This document shows positions 1-12,553 of a stretch of 64,000 nucleotides of DNA, one piece after another. Both the position numbers and the translations under genes were made by a program. Where the stretch lies: NCBI RefSeq assembly GCF_052180215.1, contig NZ_CP197471.1, positions 24,001 to 88,000 of the forward strand. The letters run 5' to 3'. Under the pieces are notes generated by a model, which was not told the DNA's origin, ran no database searches, and saw only the letters and a list, made by a program, of their open reading frames with translations. Origin of the DNA: Pseudoneobacillus sp052180215 (GTDB taxonomy: Bacteria > Bacillota > Bacilli > Bacillales > Cytobacillaceae). Every line of letters starts with the position of its first letter. Position 1 is the stretch's first letter.

Positions 1-2
1 TT

Positions 3-272
3 TTATTGGGAATTGAAAAAAGGACAAAATATCCTCAGTATGAAAAGAAAGTGAATCCAGGCGATATGATTATTTTAATGTCTGATGGAGTGACAGAATG
101 CCGGACAGAAAATGGTTTTCTTGAAAGAGAATCCCTAATTGGTTTTATTCGAAAATATATCCACTTACCAGCTCAAGAAATTGTTAACAATATCTTTAGG
201 GAACTTGAAAAACTTCAACAATTCCAGTTACGTGACGATTTTACCCTCATAATCCTAAAAAGAAATGTTTAG
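3..272 (+). CDS. rsbU: RsbU, C-terminal part of PP2C-type phosphatase (cut by window edge)
   Basis: This is the last ~89 codons of a gene that begins before the window. The residues VNPGDMIILMSDGVTE and RDDFTLIILK are the closing motifs of the SpoIIE/RsbU PP2C-type phosphatase fold, with the metal-binding Asp in SDGVTE and in RDDFT. In the sigma-B pathway RsbU dephosphorylates RsbV-P when activated by RsbT, starting the partner switch. The identification rests mainly on its place immediately upstream of rsbV-rsbW-sigB-rsbX. The regulatory N-terminus that would separate RsbU from RsbP-like phosphatases lies outside the window. Confidence 0.88.
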   Translation, partial: LLGIEKRTKYPQYEKKVNPGDMIILMSDGVTECRTENGFLERESLIGFIRKYIHLPAQEIVNNIFRELEKLQQFQLRDDFTLIILKRNV

Positions 273-292
273 GTTTGATGGAGAACGGGTAA
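267..292 (+). promoter_or_regulatory. Probable sigma-B promoter for rsbV-rsbW-sigB-rsbX
   Basis: GTTTAG (267-272), a 14-base spacer and GGGTAA (287-292) closely match the sigma-B consensus GTTTAA-N12-14-GGGWAT. The site overlaps the rsbU stop and lies about 45 bases upstream of rsbV, the same place as the autoregulatory promoter of B. subtilis as I recall it. It would let active sigma-B amplify its own operon. Transcription from it has not been shown here. Confidence 0.75.
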
Positions 293-338
293 GTAGAAAT
301 TACCAAGAAGAATGATTTCTCAGAAAGGTGGGTCAGCT

Positions 339-671
339 ATGAATATGACAATAGATATAAAGGAAAATCACCCCAATGTTGATGTATTTGTTGGTGGAGA
401 AATTGATGCGTATACGGCCCCTAAACTAAGAGAAAAACTTTTTCCTTTATCAGAACAAGAAGGAGTAAAAATGGTCGTAAATCTTTCTGCAGTTACATAC
501 ATGGATAGTACCGGATTAGGTGTAATTGTAGGAGTATTTAAATCCATTAGAAAATTCAACGGTCAATTTCAGTTGACTGGGTTATCTGATAGATTAAAAA
601 GATTATTTAAAATTACAGGTCTTGCTGAAATTATGGAGATAAACAGTGTGGTAGAGGGTGAAGTTCAATGA
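339..671 (+). CDS. rsbV: RsbV, anti-anti-sigma factor (STAS domain)
   Basis: A 110-residue single STAS-domain protein, the usual size for RsbV. The motif YMDSTGLG around residue 57 carries the serine that RsbW phosphorylates. Unphosphorylated RsbV binds RsbW and releases sigma-B; RsbU restores it from the phosphorylated form. I chose the ATG at 339 because GAAAGGTGGG lies just upstream. An in-frame ATG at 312 would add nine residues, but it precedes that ribosome site and is less likely. The stop overlaps the rsbW start by four bases, which implies translational coupling. Confidence 0.95.
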   Translation: MNMTIDIKENHPNVDVFVGGEIDAYTAPKLREKLFPLSEQEGVKMVVNLSAVTYMDSTGLGVIVGVFKSIRKFNGQFQLTGLSDRLKRLFKITGLAEIMEINSVVEGEVQ

Positions 672-1141
672 ATCAACCATTTGATTATATAGAGATGAAA
701 ATCCCTGCTAAACCTGAATACGTTGGGGTGGTTCGTTTAACCTTATCAGGAATCGCGAGTCGGATGGGATTTTCCTATGAAGAGTTGGATGATTTAAAGA
801 TAGCAGTCAGTGAAGCATGTACCAATGCGGTTCAGCATGCCTATAAAAATGATGGCCATGGAGAAGTGACGGTAGGTTATGGTCTTTACCAAGATCGGAT
901 CGAAATTATGGTTGCGGATAATGGTGATAGCTTCGATTTTGAGCAAGCACGTAAAGGCCTTGGTCCTTATGATCAACATGATTCTGTTGAGTTTTTACGT
1001 GAAGGAGGCTTAGGTCTCTACTTAATTGAAACCTTGATGGATGAAGTGAGAATTCATCACAAAGTGGGCGTAACTGTTTTTATGACTAAATACCTTGAAG
1101 GAGAGCGGGTGGAGATCGATGCAGAAACCATCTCAACCTAA
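668..1141 (+). CDS. rsbW: RsbW, anti-sigma-B factor and serine kinase
   Basis: A 157-residue GHKL-fold kinase. The N-box region EACTNAVQHAY (about residues 50-60), the MVADNGDSFD segment and the glycine-rich EGGLGLYLI lid are all visible. RsbW binds and silences sigma-B in unstressed cells and phosphorylates RsbV, so ATP level and RsbV state decide which partner it holds. The start overlaps the rsbV stop, and the 3' end overlaps the sigB start by about 23 bases, so the three proteins are probably made in fixed ratio. Confidence 0.96.
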   Translation: MNQPFDYIEMKIPAKPEYVGVVRLTLSGIASRMGFSYEELDDLKIAVSEACTNAVQHAYKNDGHGEVTVGYGLYQDRIEIMVADNGDSFDFEQARKGLGPYDQHDSVEFLREGGLGLYLIETLMDEVRIHHKVGVTVFMTKYLEGERVEIDAETIST

Positions 1142-1913
1142 TCACTCTAGTAAGGATTCCGTAAATGAGTTAATCCGCGCCTACCAGTTACAGCAAGATG
1201 AAGAAGCTCAAAAACAATTAGTGATGCAATATCAAAACCTTGTGGAAATGCTTGCAAGAAAATATTCGAAAGGTAGATCCTTTCATGAAGATATTTATCA
1301 AGTTGGGATGTTAGGACTATTAGGTGCTATCCGAAGGTACGATGATTCATTTGGAAAAAGCTTCGAGGCTTTTGCAGTACCAACGATTATCGGAGAGATA
1401 AAAAGATTTTTACGTGATAAAACATGGAGTGTACATGTACCAAGAAGGATTAAAGAATTAGGTCCAAAGATTAAATCAACGGTTGAGGAATTAACAGTTA
1501 AACTCCAGCGCTCCCCAAAGGTGTATGAAATAGCAAAGTCGTTAGAGGTATCAGAGGAAGAAGTTTTAGAAGCAATGGAAATGGGGAAAAGCTATCAAGC
1601 GTTATCGGTTGACCATTCGATAGAAGCAGATGCGGAAGGTGGAACCGTCACACTCCTAGATATCGTAGGAGACGTAGATCAAGGCTACGAAAGAATCAAT
1701 CAAAAGCTCGTCTTGGAAAAAGTACTACATGTATTATCAGAACGTGAAAGACAAATTATTCAATATACCTATCTTGATAACCTAAGTCAAAAGGATGCAG
1801 GAGATAAATTAGGGATATCTCAGATGCATGTATCCCGTTTACAGAGAAAAGCGATTAAAAAACTAAGAGAAGCTATCTACTCAGATGTTAACAGTACGGA
1901 GTGCCTTTCATGA
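1119..1913 (+). CDS. sigB: RNA polymerase sigma factor SigB
   Basis: A 264-residue group 3 sigma factor. Region 2 (KYSKGRSFHEDIYQVGMLGL, with FAVPTIIGEIKRFLRDKTW following), region 3 and the region 4 helix-turn-helix (SQKDAGDKLGISQMHVSRLQ) are all present. Key stretches such as GKSYQALSVDHSIEAD match B. subtilis SigB closely. It directs the general stress regulon and its own promoter at 267-292. I chose the ATG at 1119 because GTGGAG precedes it at normal spacing and the length then fits the family. The longer in-frame ATG at 1095 lies deep inside rsbW. Confidence 0.97.
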   Translation: MQKPSQPNHSSKDSVNELIRAYQLQQDEEAQKQLVMQYQNLVEMLARKYSKGRSFHEDIYQVGMLGLLGAIRRYDDSFGKSFEAFAVPTIIGEIKRFLRDKTWSVHVPRRIKELGPKIKSTVEELTVKLQRSPKVYEIAKSLEVSEEEVLEAMEMGKSYQALSVDHSIEADAEGGTVTLLDIVGDVDQGYERINQKLVLEKVLHVLSERERQIIQYTYLDNLSQKDAGDKLGISQMHVSRLQRKAIKKLREAIYSDVNSTECLS

Positions 1914-2506
1914 CGGAATATCAAAAAAACATCGAAGTCTATGCACACCAGTCAACTAAAGTGGGGAAAACCCAATGTGGAGATGGTTACTTCTTCATCG
2001 AAACAGAAGATTATTTCATTTGTGTAGTAGCTGATGGATTGGGTAGCGGTAAATATGCTCATGAGGCTTCATCAGCGGTTACGGAAATCATTGAAAAGAA
2101 TCACCAAGAAAGTGTAGAAAGTTTAATGAAAGAATGTAATAGAGTTTTATTTGAAAAAAGAGGAGCAGCAGTCTCCATTTTTAAGGTCTATTTTCATTCT
2201 CGTGAATTTGTCTATAGCTGTGTAGGAAATATTCGTTTTTATCTTTACACCCCAAATGGACATCTCATTTATCCTTTACCTGTCTCTGGTTATTTATCAG
2301 GGAGGCCCCAAGTCTACCATACACAAAGATTTTCATACGAACCGAATTCGAAATTTTTAATCCATTCTGATGGTTTTGTTTATCAAGGAATAAAAAATCT
2401 TTTAAAACCCTATTTATCTGTCAAAACCATATCAGATGAGATTGCAAGGAAATTTGGTCAGTCAAACGACGATGCTACGGTCATCGTGGGAAGCTTACTC
2501 TCATAA
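1910..2506 (+). CDS. rsbX: RsbX, phosphoserine phosphatase of the sigma-B stressosome
   Basis: A 198-residue PP2C-like protein, the same size as B. subtilis RsbX. Motifs include KTQCGDGYFF, VVADGLGSGKYA and SNDDATVIVG, which supply the metal-binding aspartates. RsbX dephosphorylates the stressosome proteins RsbR and RsbS and so resets the pathway after stress. The ATG at 1910 overlaps the sigB stop (ATGA) and has ACGGAG upstream; a GTG at 1901 is possible but overlaps that ribosome site. It is the last gene of the operon. Confidence 0.94.
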   Translation: MTEYQKNIEVYAHQSTKVGKTQCGDGYFFIETEDYFICVVADGLGSGKYAHEASSAVTEIIEKNHQESVESLMKECNRVLFEKRGAAVSIFKVYFHSREFVYSCVGNIRFYLYTPNGHLIYPLPVSGYLSGRPQVYHTQRFSYEPNSKFLIHSDGFVYQGIKNLLKPYLSVKTISDEIARKFGQSNDDATVIVGSLLS

Positions 2507-2518
2507 GAGTAGGCTTTT
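2492..2518 (+). terminator. Rho-independent terminator of the sigB operon
   Basis: Inverted arms AGCTTACTC and GAGTAGGCT flank a short loop and are followed by TTTTCTTTTT. The hairpin uses the last codons of rsbX, so the coding region ends inside the stem. Confidence 0.8.
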
Positions 2519-2630
2519 CTTTTTGAGAATTTGGTAAAAATAAACCTTAGAGATTCTGCATTTCTAACGTTTTATATCATGATTTGGTACAATAAGATAA
2601 AGAGTGTAAAAAGAGTTGGAGGTTTAAAAT

Positions 2631-4808
2631 TTGGAACAAACCATTGAAAAGAAAGATATATTGTTAAAGCAAATTGCTCAGGAACAAAACTTATCATTAA
2701 AGCAGGTTAGAAATGTTATTGAGTTATTGGAAGACGGTAATACAGTTCCGTTTATTGCCCGCTATCGAAAAGAACAAACCGGTGCTTTGGATGAAGTTCA
2801 AATACGGGATGTTAGTGAAAGATGGCAATACATACAAAACCTTGAGCAACGAAAAGAAGAAGTATTACGGATTATAACAGAACAAGGAAAATTGACGGAC
2901 GAACTACAGCAACAAATCAATAAATCAACCAAACTACAGGAAGTAGAAGATCTTTATCGCCCTTACAAACAGAAAAAACGGACAAGAGCCACCATTGCAA
3001 AGGAAAAAGGACTAGAACCGCTAGCGGAATGGTTAATGTCTTTTCCGGATAACGGAAGTGTGGAAACGAAAGCTCAAGAGTTCTTATCTTCAGAAAAAGA
3101 AGTATCAACGGTTGAGGAAGCTATTGCAGGGGCAAAAGATATTATTGCGGAATGGATTGCGGATGATGCAACAAGCCGAAAATGGATAAGACACGAAACG
3201 TATAAAAACGCAATGATTGAAACAAGTATCAAAGATGAGGAGAAAGATGAAAAAAAGATCTTTGAAATGTATTACCAATACGAAGAACCTGTTTCTAAAA
3301 TTGTACCCCATAGAATTTTAGCTTTAAATCGAGGTGAGAAGGAAGAGGTTTTAAAGGTAGCCGTAAAGCCGCCAGTTGAATCAATCATCACCTTCTTAAA
3401 TAAAAAATGGATTAAAAATCCTCATGCCATATCCTCACCCCAGGTAACAGAAGCAATTGAGGATAGTTATAAGCGTCTCATTCAATCATCGATTGAAAGA
3501 GAAATCCGCAGTGAATTAACAGAAAAAGCGGAAGGACAAGCCATCCATATTTTCTCTGAGAATCTGAGAAATCTATTATTGCAGCCACCTTTAAAAGGGA
3601 AGATCGTATTAGGAGTAGACCCTGCTTATCGTACAGGTTGTAAGTTAGCTGTTGTGGATGATACAGGGAAGGTTCTAAAAATCGATGTGATTTATCCGCA
3701 TCCACCTGTTTCCAAAACAGATATAGCTAAAAAGAAAACATTAGACATTATCAATGAATATAAAGTGGAAATGGTCGCGATTGGTAATGGGACAGCTTCA
3801 AGAGAAACAGAGCAATTTATTGCAGAACTTTTAAAAGAAGTAAAACATGAGATTTATTACCTAATTGTCAATGAAGCTGGAGCAAGTGTATATTCTGCCT
3901 CTGATTTAGCACGCGAGGAATTCCCACACTTCCAAGTAGAGGAACGAAGTGCAGTCTCAATTGCTCGAAGACTGCAAGATCCATTAGCAGAGCTTGTGAA
4001 AATTGATCCAAAATCAGTTGGAGTAGGGCAATATCAGCATGATGTCTCTCAAAAAAAGCTATCTGAATCCTTAACTTTTGTGGTAGAAACAGCTGTTAAC
4101 CAAGTGGGAGTGAATGTGAATACTGCTTCCTCATCATTACTACAATATGTGGCAGGTTTATCAAAATCAGTGGCCAACAATATTGTGAAGAAGAGAGAAG
4201 AAGAAGGGAAATTCGAAAAAAGAGATCAACTTAAGAAAATTCCTCGACTTGGGGCGAAGACATACGAACAAGCAATCGGTTTCTTACGTGTATTAGATGG
4301 AAAAGAACCTCTTGATCGAACAGGTATCCATCCTGAAAATTATCAGGTGGTTAAAAATCTATTGAAAAAATACGGCTTTACGACAAAGGACTTAGGTACC
4401 GAACAATTAAGAGGAGCATTACAATCGATTCATGTTTCCGAAGTAGCGGCTGAGCTTTCCATAGGGGAACTGACCTTAAAGGATATTATCGATGCTTTAG
4501 TAAGACCAGAACGTGATCCACGCGATGAACTACCTGCACCATTATTGAAAAAGGACGTTCTTAAGCTTGAAGATCTTCAGCCTGGTATGGAGTTACAAGG
4601 CACTGTTCGAAATGTTGTGGATTTTGGAGCTTTTGTGGATATTGGAGTAAAACAAGATGGTCTTGTTCATATTTCCAAGTTAACAAACAAATTTGTCAAA
4701 CATCCTTTAGATATCGTTTCAGTAGGAGATATTGTTACCGTTTGGGTAGATTCGATCGATAAACAAAAAGGGCGTGTTTCCTTAACCATGCTCCCTCCAA
4801 ATAAATAG
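2631..4808 (+). CDS. tex: Tex, S1-domain RNA-binding transcription accessory protein (YdcI-like)
   Basis: A 725-residue Tex protein with the full domain order: helical Tex N-terminal region (about 1-190), a YqgF/RNase-H-like domain (GVDPAYRTGCKLAVVD near 325), helix-hairpin-helix repeats (ASSSLLQYVAGL near 500 and KIPRLGAKTYEQAIGF near 540) and a C-terminal S1 domain (VRNVVDFGAFVDIGVKQDG near 660). It is a cytoplasmic nucleic-acid-binding protein linked to transcription and RNA metabolism. The start is a TTG with TTGGAGG eight bases upstream; no in-frame ATG fits. It is followed by a strong terminator shared with convergent cmpA. Confidence 0.95.
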   Translation: MEQTIEKKDILLKQIAQEQNLSLKQVRNVIELLEDGNTVPFIARYRKEQTGALDEVQIRDVSERWQYIQNLEQRKEEVLRIITEQGKLTDELQQQINKSTKLQEVEDLYRPYKQKKRTRATIAKEKGLEPLAEWLMSFPDNGSVETKAQEFLSSEKEVSTVEEAIAGAKDIIAEWIADDATSRKWIRHETYKNAMIETSIKDEEKDEKKIFEMYYQYEEPVSKIVPHRILALNRGEKEEVLKVAVKPPVESIITFLNKKWIKNPHAISSPQVTEAIEDSYKRLIQSSIEREIRSELTEKAEGQAIHIFSENLRNLLLQPPLKGKIVLGVDPAYRTGCKLAVVDDTGKVLKIDVIYPHPPVSKTDIAKKKTLDIINEYKVEMVAIGNGTASRETEQFIAELLKEVKHEIYYLIVNEAGASVYSASDLAREEFPHFQVEERSAVSIARRLQDPLAELVKIDPKSVGVGQYQHDVSQKKLSESLTFVVETAVNQVGVNVNTASSSLLQYVAGLSKSVANNIVKKREEEGKFEKRDQLKKIPRLGAKTYEQAIGFLRVLDGKEPLDRTGIHPENYQVVKNLLKKYGFTTKDLGTEQLRGALQSIHVSEVAAELSIGELTLKDIIDALVRPERDPRDELPAPLLKKDVLKLEDLQPGMELQGTVRNVVDFGAFVDIGVKQDGLVHISKLTNKFVKHPLDIVSVGDIVTVWVDSIDKQKGRVSLTMLPPNK

Positions 4809-4819
4809 TCGAATAAAAG

Positions 4820-4857
4820 AAGAACTGACTCTGGAATAGTAGAGTCAGTTCTTTATC
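4820..4857. terminator. Bidirectional terminator between tex and cmpA
   Basis: AGAACTGACTCT and AGAGTCAGTTCT form a perfect 12-bp stem around an 8-base loop, with T-rich sequence on the plus side and A-rich sequence before it. It lies between the convergent tex and cmpA genes and can serve both. Confidence 0.88.
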
Positions 4858-4858
4858 T

Positions 4859-4972
4859 TTACGAACAGTTCTTTTTTCTATAGAAAAACCAGCATTGATT
4901 AAGTAGTTTAATTTGATATCGATTTTTTTCGAAAAATGCCTTTTTCATTTGATTTTGGAACCAAGTAGGCAT
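4859..4972 (-). CDS. cmpA: CmpA, cortex morphogenetic protein (37 aa)
   Basis: A 37-residue ORF on the minus strand that reads MPTWFQNQMKKAFF at its start and CWFFYRKKNCS at its end. This matches the small sporulation protein CmpA as I remember it from B. subtilis, where it also lies between tex (ydcI) and ydcK. CmpA helps control the transition from coat to cortex assembly, working through adaptor-mediated degradation of SpoIVA. A GGAGG ribosome site lies about eight bases before the ATG. It marks the organism as a spore former. Confidence 0.9.
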   Translation of the reverse strand: MPTWFQNQMKKAFFEKNRYQIKLLNQCWFFYRKKNCS

Positions 4973-5092
4973 ATAGGAACCTCCTTAACTAAGATGTATA
5001 TGTTGCAGGAGTTAGTGATTTTAAATATTTTCTAAAATGACTGAGTTTTAGTGTGTAATACCCTATGCTTTATTAAGCCGACAATATTTAAA

Positions 5093-5283
5093 TTTAGCGG
5101 ACACACGATCCGTTATATTGTGAAAAATGGTTGTTTTTAGAAGATTAGCGGACTATAGTTCCGCTATCGTACTTAAAGAATGCCTTATTACACTGAAATA
5201 TAGTGAATAACGGAACCTGTGTCCTTTAAACTCGAGAAAATCGTGAATATTGCCGAATTAGCGGAATGTGTGTCCTTTAAATT
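5093..5283. repeat. Array of four short inverted-repeat units in the cmpA-ydcK gap
   Basis: Four related units occur about every 50-60 bases: around 5094-5116, 5145-5167, 5207-5230 and 5258-5280. Each starts with a form of TTAGCGGA or ATAACGGA and ends with TCCGTTAT, TCCGCTAT or TCCTTTAAA, so most are short imperfect palindromes. Apart from this the stretch from 4973 to 5382 holds no gene that I can support. The likely promoter of the next gene is the A/T-rich part just before 5383 (GCTATAATAG). Confidence 0.65.
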
Positions 5284-5382
5284 CCACACTAACGGTTAAT
5301 ATAGTCATGATTTAAAATAAATAGGTATTTATAATATATGCTATAATAGTTTGTCACGTTCTTGTAAAAAGGAGGAAGCGAA

Positions 5383-5856
5383 ATGAATGAACAAGATTTA
5401 CAATTACTAGTCGAGAAGATTTCTCTAAACTATTTTCAAAAACCATTTCGCCACCAAGCTACCTTTAATTCAAGATTAAAAACAACGGGCGGAAGATACT
5501 TATTACATTCGCATAATATTGAATTAAATAAGAGATATTACGAACAATTAGGTTTAGAAGAATTAATCGGAATCATTAAACATGAATTATGTCATTATCA
5601 CCTTCACTTAGAAAAGAAGGGATATAAACATCAAGATCCTGATTTTAAAAAGTTAATGAAACAAGTGGGTGCTCCGCGATTTTGTAAACAACTTCCGGAA
5701 AGACCTAAAACGAATCGAAGCTTAAAGCTTTATGTATATACTTGTTCTGATTGTTCTTTGGTTTTTAAACGTAGGAGAGCTGTTAATATACAAAAATATG
5801 TTTGTGGAAAATGTAAAGGAAAGCTAAAAAAGGTATCGGTGTTGACAACCGACTAA
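5383..5856 (+). CDS. SprT-like zinc-dependent protein (YdcK family)
   Basis: A 157-residue SprT-family protein. The metal-binding helix KHELCHYHLH (about residues 66-75) is an HExxH motif, followed by a third histidine in GYKHQDPDF. The C-terminal quarter carries two CxxC pairs (CSDC near 120 and CGKC near 141) that form a zinc ribbon. SprT proteins resemble metalloproteases that act on DNA-protein crosslinks, but the bacterial substrate is not known to me. The ATG has AAGGAGGAAG upstream. It equals B. subtilis ydcK by content and position, between tex/cmpA and a tRNA/rRNA cluster. Confidence 0.9.
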   Translation: MNEQDLQLLVEKISLNYFQKPFRHQATFNSRLKTTGGRYLLHSHNIELNKRYYEQLGLEELIGIIKHELCHYHLHLEKKGYKHQDPDFKKLMKQVGAPRFCKQLPERPKTNRSLKLYVYTCSDCSLVFKRRRAVNIQKYVCGKCKGKLKKVSVLTTD

Positions 5857-5877
5857 TCTATTTGTTAGAATCACATT

Positions 5878-5908
5878 CTGTTGTTTAAAAAACAGCAGTC
5901 GTTTTTTG
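5878..5908 (+). terminator. Probable terminator after the SprT-like gene
   Basis: CTGTTGTTT and AAAACAGCAG form a stem, followed after a short gap by CGTTTTTTG. The stem is moderate and the T-run is slightly displaced. Confidence 0.55.
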
Positions 5909-5938
5909 TAGGAGATTAAAAAGGGTTATTTTTACTCC

Positions 5939-5967
5939 TTGACTTTCCTAGTCGTCATTTTTATAAT
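5939..5967 (+). promoter_or_regulatory. Sigma-A promoter for the tRNA cluster
   Basis: TTGACT (5939-5944), a 17-base spacer and TATAAT (5962-5967) form a near-consensus vegetative promoter 75 bases before the first tRNA gene. It is the only strong promoter I see before tRNA-Asn. Confidence 0.82.
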
Positions 5968-6042
5968 ATAAAGAGTCGACAGGGACAAGTAAGCTTAAAC
6001 TGTTGTCGATATTTAGAAAAGTAAGAATTACCATATTAATAT

Positions 6043-6117
6043 TCCGCAGTAGCTCAGTGGTAGAGCATTCGGCTGTTAACCGAACGGTCGTAGGTTCGAG
6101 TCCTACCTGCGGAGCCA
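6043..6117 (+). tRNA. tRNA-Asn (GTT)
   Basis: Acceptor arms TCCGCAG and CTGCGGA pair fully, and the anticodon loop CTGTTAA gives GTT. The T-arm GGTTCGAGTCC is standard and CCA is encoded. First gene of the cluster. Confidence 0.97.
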
Positions 6118-6122
6118 TTTTT

Positions 6123-6213
6123 GGGGAAGTACTCAAGAGGCTGAAGAGGCGCCCCTGCTAAGGGTGTAGGTCGGGTAACCGGCGCGAGGGTTCAAATCCC
6201 TCCTTCTCCGCCA
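6123..6213 (+). tRNA. tRNA-Ser (GCT)
   Basis: Class II tRNA with a long variable arm. Acceptor arms GGGGAAG and CTTCTCC pair with one G-U. The anticodon loop gives GCT, and CCA is encoded. It starts five bases after tRNA-Asn. Confidence 0.96.
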
Positions 6214-6222
6214 TTTAATTAA

Positions 6223-6294
6223 GGCCCATTGGTCAAGCGGTTAAGACACCGCCCTTTCACGGCGGTAACACGGGTTCGAATCCCGTATGGGTCA
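6223..6294 (+). tRNA. tRNA-Glu (TTC)
   Basis: Acceptor arms GGCCCAT and ATGGGTC pair fully; the anticodon is TTC in CTTTCAC. The sequence after the discriminator A reads TCC, so CCA is not encoded, unlike most neighbours, and must be added by the CCA enzyme. A hairpin (AGCGACTC/GAGTCGCT, 6301-6331) follows. Confidence 0.95.
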
Positions 6295-6357
6295 TCCATT
6301 TAGCGACTCTATAGTTTACTATTGAGTCGCTATCTATTCTATATTAAAACTTATTCT

Positions 6358-6502
6358 GGTCCCGTGGTGTAGCGACGAGCGACACTTCAATGGATATGCT
6401 CCGAGTTGTCTCGACGCATTTACCTCCTCGAATTAACTCGTAGAGGAAGAGACAGTTAACGATTGCAAACCTAGTGCAGGTTTAAAACTTTAAATTCATT
6501 CT
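6358..6502 (+). repeat. tRNA-Asp 5'-fragment element, copy A
   Basis: Bases 6358-6374 repeat the first 17 nt of tRNA-Asp exactly. They are followed by about 128 nt unrelated to tRNA, then by the complete tRNA-Asp gene at 6503. The same arrangement recurs at 12554-12699. The insert is strongly conserved between copies over its second half (about 6412-6485) and can fold: AGTTGTCTC pairs with GAGACAGTT, CCTC pairs with GAGG inside it, and AAACCT pairs with AGGTTT downstream. No ORF is present. It could be a structured RNA, a tRNA-Asp insertion scar or a small non-autonomous element. Confidence 0.7.
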
Positions 6503-6578
6503 GGTCCCGTGGTGTAGCGGTTAACATGCCTGCCTGTCACGCAGGAGATCGCGGGTTCGATTCCCGTCGGGACCGCCA
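6503..6578 (+). tRNA. tRNA-Asp (GTC), copy 1
   Basis: Acceptor arms GGTCCCG and CGGGACC pair fully; the anticodon loop CTGTCAC gives GTC; CCA is encoded. It is identical to the copy at 12700. Confidence 0.97.
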
Positions 6579-6587
6579 TTATTTTGT

Positions 6588-6662
6588 TGGGCTATAGCCA
6601 AGCGGTAAGGCATCGCACTTTGACTGCGACATGCGTAGGTTCAAATCCTGCTAGCCCAGCCA
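6588..6662 (+). tRNA. tRNA-Gln (TTG)
   Basis: Acceptor arms TGGGCTA and TAGCCCA pair fully; the anticodon loop CTTTGAC gives TTG; CCA is encoded. Confidence 0.97.
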
Positions 6663-6669
6663 TTTAAAT

Positions 6670-6745
6670 GAGCCATTAGCTCAGTCGGTAGAGCATCTGA
6701 CTTTTAATCAGAGGGTCGAAGGTTCGAGTCCTTCATGGCTCACCA
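6670..6745 (+). tRNA. tRNA-Lys (TTT)
   Basis: Acceptor arms GAGCCAT and ATGGCTC pair fully; the anticodon is TTT in the loop ACTTTTAAT; CCA is encoded. Confidence 0.97.
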
Positions 6746-6779
6746 GTTTTTTGTTTAACTAAAAAACTATTTTTTATAT

Positions 6780-6864
6780 GCGGGTGTGGCGGAATTGGCA
6801 GACGCACCAGACTTAGGATCTGGCGCCGCAAGGCGTGGGGGTTCGACTCCCTTCACCCGCACCA
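6780..6864 (+). tRNA. tRNA-Leu (TAG)
   Basis: Class II tRNA with a variable arm (GCGCCGCAAGGCGT). Acceptor arms GCGGGTG and CACCCGC pair; the anticodon is TAG in ACTTAGGA; CCA is encoded. Confidence 0.96.
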
Positions 6865-6949
6865 ATAACTTCATTGTTTTTACCAAGTGTTTACACTTGA
6901 ATAGAATGCGATGATTTGTTATGATTAATGATGTTCTTAATTTATACAT

Positions 6950-7035
<86 letters not shown>

Positions 7036-7054
7036 AATAATATAAAATTAAGTG

Positions 7055-7083
7055 TTGACATTAAAATCTTAAAATGGTATGAT
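7055..7083 (+). promoter_or_regulatory. Internal sigma-A promoter before tRNA-Arg and the rRNA operon
   Basis: TTGACA (7055-7060), a 17-base spacer and TATGAT (7078-7083) form a strong promoter in the gap between tRNA-Leu(GAG) and tRNA-Arg. It would drive tRNA-Arg, -Pro and -Gly plus the 16S-23S-5S genes independently of the upstream promoter at 5939. Confidence 0.82.
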
Positions 7084-7112
7084 GGTTAAGTCGCTTTTTT
7101 AAGAACTAATAT

Positions 7113-7189
<77 letters not shown>

Positions 7190-7195
7190 TAATAT

Positions 7196-7272
7196 CGGGA
7201 AGTAGCTCAGCTTGGTAGAGCACTTGGTTTGGGACCAAGGGGTCGCAGGTTCGAATCCTGTCTTCCCGACCA
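7196..7272 (+). tRNA. tRNA-Pro (TGG)
   Basis: Acceptor arms CGGGAAG and CTTCCCG pair fully; the anticodon is TGG in TTTGGGA; CCA is encoded. Confidence 0.97.
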
Positions 7273-7292
7273 GTAGGACATTAATTAAATAT

Positions 7293-7366
7293 GCGGGTGT
7301 AGTTTAATGGTAAAACCTCAGCCTTCCAAGCTGATGTCGTGAGTTCGATTCTCATCACCCGCTCCA
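7293..7366 (+). tRNA. tRNA-Gly (TCC)
   Basis: Acceptor arms GCGGGTG and CACCCGC pair fully; the anticodon is TCC in CTTCCAA; CCA is encoded. Last tRNA before the 16S gene. Confidence 0.97.
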
Positions 7367-7370
7367 AAAA

Positions 7371-7392
7371 TTGCTCTTTGAAAACTAAACAA
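7371..7392 (+). promoter_or_regulatory. boxA-like rRNA antitermination site
   Basis: TGCTCTTTGAAAAC in the 16S leader resembles the boxA signal bound by NusB-NusE. A related sequence, TGTTCCTTGAAAAC, occurs in the 16S-23S spacer near 9145, as expected for an antiterminated rRNA operon. Confidence 0.6.
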
Positions 7393-7474
7393 CCAAACAT
7401 TAACAAAGGTAAGGCTTCTATTATAGAAGTTTTTAAAAAAAGCCAGAGTAAACTTTATGAGCTATATCAAACAC

Positions 7475-9031
<1,557 letters not shown>

Positions 9032-9247
9032 AATATAAGTGACCATTGGTCACAAAAAAACATTTAAATCTTTGGTGTTAATTGTTTGGTGTTTAGTTTT
9101 GAGAGAGCAATCTCTCGGTAGCTATTTAGGTAGCTACTACTACTTGTTCCTTGAAAACTAGATAATCGTATAGAAGAAACCAAGTAAAAACCGAGTAATT
9201 GCCATTTTAGTTTCTCTCTTATTTTATAGTAAGAGAATTAACCTTTA

Positions 9248-12182
<2,935 letters not shown>

Positions 12183-12301
12183 AAAACATTTGGATATCCA
12201 AATAGGCAAACTCGTTTTTACTTCTTCTAATACATTATCTAGTTTTGAGGGAACAAGACTTTGTCACGTAAGTGAAAAGAGTTTACCTCAAAAAAATACA
12301 G

Positions 12302-12418
<117 letters not shown>

Positions 12419-12462
12419 GTATTTATACTATAATTATATGATGGGAATTTTATTATTATCGA

Positions 12463-12536
<74 letters not shown>

Positions 12537-12553
12537 TAATCCATCTAAAATAA

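Noticed and set aside
5948..6136. Minus-strand ORF of 62 codons reading VGLEPTTVRLTAECS
   Set aside because: It is the antisense of tRNA-Asn. This type of peptide is a frequent false annotation over tRNA genes. The same holds for the ORF at 6767-6949 over tRNA-Leu.
6375..6502. Group I intron or CRISPR-like unit in tRNA-Asp
   Set aside because: The insert is too short, has no intron core, and the tRNA that follows is complete. Only one copy is present at each place, so it is not an array.
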